NCBI GenBank assembly: GCA_028289185.1
Contig: JAQGGV010000050.1
Span: forward strand, 1 to 6,682
Source of the DNA: Candidatus Saccharimonadota bacterium
Lineage (GTDB): Bacteria > Patescibacteriota > Saccharimonadia > Saccharimonadales > Saccharimonadaceae
Reading direction: 5' to 3'
Length of the DNA stretch: 6,682 nt
The translations under genes and the position numbers were made by a program. Of this stretch, positions 4,972 through 6,682 are shown piece by piece. The notes beneath the pieces are model-generated. The model saw only the letters and a program-made list of their open reading frames with translations, searched no databases and was not told where the DNA came from. The first letter of the stretch is position 1. The number at the start of each line of letters is the position of its first letter.

Positions 4972-5656
4972 ACTTTTTGTTGATCACAAACGATTGCAAC
5001 ATAGTCTGTGCCATGGACTCATCAAGCGCATTCTGTTTTTGCGAGGTCGTCTGCAGCGTATAAATTTGCTTATTTCCCTCGACAAATATATAGGTCGTGT
5101 ACGCGATGGGTAATTTGTCCTGATCGATAGTCTGGTCAACGTCCTTTTCGTCTATGCGCACAGCAGCATGTCCGGCAATAGTGAGTGATTTTTGTAGTAT
5201 AATCTGTCCGATTATCGCAAAATTTGGGCCACTCTCGGTAACTAACGCTTTGCGACCTGCAACGGCTTGGTCAAGCGTTTGGTTGGTGACTTTTACCAGC
5301 AGGGGGGCGAGCTCGTTGGCATACATATCTGTTCCCGGTCTCTCGAATTTAACCTCAAAGCCATCACGACTGGCGGCCTTCTCGACAACATTCACGTTAA
5401 TTGCTGACTCCTGTGGTGTGAAGTCCGACAAATGACCAATACTAAATGCCTGCGCCTTGCTGACATAGGTCTCCCAACCAGACGGCAACTTGGGGGGCGC
5501 TAGAGCAATTGGTGTAACACTCGGGTTGTCATGCACGCTGGGCTCGGTTTGATGGATGACAAACGCAATGATGGCGACCGTGACCATAAAGACAAATGCC
5601 ACGACAATGATTGTCAGCACCTGCAAACGCTCCTTTTCCTTGTCGATTTGCATCAT
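4964..5656 (-). CDS. Single-pass membrane-anchored protein with extracytoplasmic domain (paralog of 34-762)
   Basis: This 230-aa protein has a short charged N-terminus (MMQIDKEKER), one hydrophobic membrane segment at about 12-34, a low-complexity linker rich in Pro, Ser and Thr, and a domain of about 170 residues expected outside the membrane. Shared landmarks with the protein at 34-762 appear in the same order: GWETYVSKAQAFSIGHLSDF (60-79), VKVTNQTLDQAV (121-132), AVRIDEKDVD (165-174) and an AQTM(L/Y)xSF C-terminus (216-223). The membrane anchors and linkers differ. The start is ATG 5656, with AGGA, overlapping the upstream stop codon (TAGGA), 9 nt before it; a second ATG follows directly. 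It is probably cotranscribed with the membrane protein gene at 5668-6021, from which it is separated by 11 nt. Function unknown. Confidence 0.88.
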   Translation of the reverse strand: MMQIDKEKERLQVLTIIVVAFVFMVTVAIIAFVIHQTEPSVHDNPSVTPIALAPPKLPSGWETYVSKAQAFSIGHLSDFTPQESAINVNVVEKAASRDGFEVKFERPGTDMYANELAPLLVKVTNQTLDQAVAGRKALVTESGPNFAIIGQIILQKSLTIAGHAAVRIDEKDVDQTIDQDKLPIAYTTYIFVEGNKQIYTLQTTSQKQNALDESMAQTMLQSFVINKKSS

Positions 5657-5667
5657 AGGCCGTATTC

Positions 5668-6021
5668 CTAATGCGACTGATAGAAATAATGATTGATGAT
5701 TTGGAAGCTATATATCGAGTTCGGTACTGTCATAGCCGCAATCAGAACGACGTTGGTGACAATACAAATCGAGCAAATCATCAAGCGTTTCTGTCGATCG
5801 TCACGGTCCAAGTGGGACATATGCAGCAGACCATAAACAGATGCGATAAGCGCCGGGATGGCCGTGACCAGCCAAAAAATGAACGTCGTAATGTCAATAT
5901 CAAATATCAATCCATGGCGCGAATTGTACAAACCACCGTCCAGCCACCAAATTGCCAAAAACGACAAAAAGTTCAGTGCACAAATCGATTCAACAATGCC
6001 CAATTTACGGATAAATTCCAT
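5668..6021 (-). CDS. Small integral membrane protein, three predicted helices
   Basis: This 117-aa protein has hydrophobic segments at about 8-27, 44-66 and 79-99. A charged loop between helices 2 and 3 (HLDRDDRQKR, 70-79) is probably cytoplasmic. The C-terminus is aromatic and polar (SFQIINHYFYQSH). No catalytic motif is seen and I do not recognise the family. It starts 12 nt after the glycosylase stop without a visible Shine-Dalgarno and in the same reading frame, with the sequence TGA TAC GCT GAA CGT ATG. A weak extended -10 (TGATACGCT) also ends 6 nt before this ATG, so a separate leaderless start is possible. Its stop codon overlaps the Shine-Dalgarno of the next gene, so the two are likely one unit. 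Confidence 0.8.
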   Translation of the reverse strand: MEFIRKLGIVESICALNFLSFLAIWWLDGGLYNSRHGLIFDIDITTFIFWLVTAIPALIASVYGLLHMSHLDRDDRQKRLMICSICIVTNVVLIAAMTVPNSIYSFQIINHYFYQSH

Positions 6022-6033
6022 ACGTTCAGCGTA

Positions 6034-6633
6034 TCACACCGGTTCGTTGTCGAGCGAGTGCCATAGGTGATAGCTTGCAAGCGTGCGATAAGGCGACCAT
6101 TTGGCTGCGATTTGCTCTAGCTCCACCGGCGCGGGCACTTCGGGCAAGCTATAGAGTCTCTGGATTGCCAGTTGCAAACCGCGATCGCCAGGCGCAAAGA
6201 CATCGGGACGCACCAGCGTAAACATCAGGAACATTTGCGCCGTCCAGATGCCAATTCCTTTGACTTTGGTCAGTTCCATAACGACCTCGTCGTCGGATAG
6301 CGTGTCCAGATGGTCAAACACCATGCTATCGCGCACAAAGTGGTCTGCCAGATCGCGAAGGTACTTATATTTTTGCCCAGACAAACCAATTGTCTTCGCA
6401 TCAGCCTCCGTCAGGGCAGCAGTGCGACCTGGATCCATTTCGGTGATTGCTTCAAATCGCTCCAGGATTTTGGCGGCGGCCTTGACCGAAATCTGTTGCC
6501 CAACGATCGAGCGGGCGAGCGATGGGAAAAATCCCTCACGCGGGTCACGCTCGACATGACCATTGGCTGCGATGAGCTTGGCCATATCCGCATCAAGTTC
6601 AGATAGTTTTATTTCCGCCTGGCTCAGCTTCAC
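6034..6633 (-). CDS. HhH-GPD DNA glycosylase, AlkA/3-methyladenine glycosylase II type
   Basis: This 199-aa enzyme is expected to remove alkylated bases such as 3-methyladenine from DNA in base excision repair. SLARSIVGQQISVKAAAKI (38-56) is the first core helix. The helix-hairpin-helix is LTKVKGIGIWTAQMFLMF (121-138). PGDRGLQ (148-154) contains the likely catalytic Asp150, as in AlkA Asp238. WSPYRTLASYHLWHSL (179-194) is the typical final helix. The lysine of bifunctional glycosylase/lyases is replaced by Met134 (TAQM), so it should be monofunctional. It lacks the extra N-terminal domain of E. coli AlkA and is closer to the short Mag1/AlkA2 type. The start is GTG 6633, overlapping the upstream TAG by one base (TAGTG), which suggests translational coupling. 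It ends with the only TGA among the stops seen here. Confidence 0.92.
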   Translation of the reverse strand: MKLSQAEIKLSELDADMAKLIAANGHVERDPREGFFPSLARSIVGQQISVKAAAKILERFEAITEMDPGRTAALTEADAKTIGLSGQKYKYLRDLADHFVRDSMVFDHLDTLSDDEVVMELTKVKGIGIWTAQMFLMFTLVRPDVFAPGDRGLQLAIQRLYSLPEVPAPVELEQIAAKWSPYRTLASYHLWHSLDNEPV

Positions 6634-6682
6634 TATTCGCCTGCGTAGGCTGCTTCGAGTTCAGCAATATCAATTTTGTGCA
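6633..6682 (-). CDS. C-terminal end of a gene, possibly VOC-family (PhnB-like), cut by the window edge
   Basis: The final 15 residues, HKIDIAELEAAYAGE, are followed by TAG. This ending resembles the C-termini of VOC-superfamily proteins of the PhnB/3-demethylubiquinone methyltransferase-like group, which often end in K-hydrophobic-DIA.L..A. That match is from memory of a short tail only. It is in the same orientation as the glycosylase gene and its stop overlaps that gene's GTG, so it is probably the upstream gene of the same operon. The start lies outside the window. Confidence 0.5.
   Translation of the reverse strand, partial: HKIDIAELEAAYAGE

Noticed and set aside
5671..6066. Plus-strand open frame of 131 aa opposite the three-helix membrane protein
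   Set aside because: It is antisense to a gene with clear membrane segments and operon spacing, and its product shows no plausible domain.
1..6682. Alternative genetic code with TGA as glycine (code 25)
   Set aside because: All genes read as complete family-length proteins without internal TGA, and the one TGA stop follows a normal glycosylase C-terminus.

Overview
This 6.7 kb window looks like ordinary chromosomal DNA of a bacterium with a small, compact genome. It holds ten complete protein genes and the cut ends of two more. Gaps are tiny, many gene ends touch or overlap, and GC content looks intermediate. The two paralogous membrane-anchored proteins, the small membrane proteins and the promoter-at-start-codon architecture resemble Candidatus Patescibacteria (Saccharibacteria/TM7-like). 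That placement is inference from general gene style, not from a marker gene. Stops are TAA or TAG except for one TGA. No ORF needs TGA as a sense codon, so the standard bacterial code (table 11) fits.

Layout, left to right: the first bases of a minus-strand gene (1-14); a minus-strand membrane-anchored protein (34-762); a divergent 95-aa two-helix membrane protein (832-1119); a bidirectional hairpin terminator (1121-1166); an 82-aa soluble protein on the minus strand (1190-1438); a divergent ABC-F ATPase (1572-3209); a minus-strand pair, FKBP-type prolyl isomerase then YaaA (4372 down to 3210); a divergent dihydrofolate-reductase-like protein (4417-4971); and a minus-strand run of a VOC-like C-terminus, an AlkA-type DNA glycosylase, a three-helix membrane protein and a second membrane-anchored protein paralogous to the first (6682 down to 4964). 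No stretch over 300 bases lacks a gene.

Themes: protein and DNA maintenance (FKBP, YaaA, glycosylase), ribosome-associated ABC-F activity, and cell-envelope proteins of unknown role. I see no phage, transposon, CRISPR, tRNA or rRNA.

The most informative signals lie between genes. Four first-in-transcript genes have a TATAAT or TATACT box ending exactly 6 nt before the start codon, which would place transcription initiation on the start codon itself (leaderless mRNA). Downstream genes in the runs instead use stop/start overlaps (TAATG, TAGTG) or Shine-Dalgarno sites. The ABC-F promoter contains a perfect 9-bp inverted repeat (11-bp spacer) that looks like an operator. The divergent 82-aa gene is the exception to leaderless design: it has a roughly 55-nt leader with a strong hairpin and a good Shine-Dalgarno site. 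I do not see a clearly novel multi-gene system.
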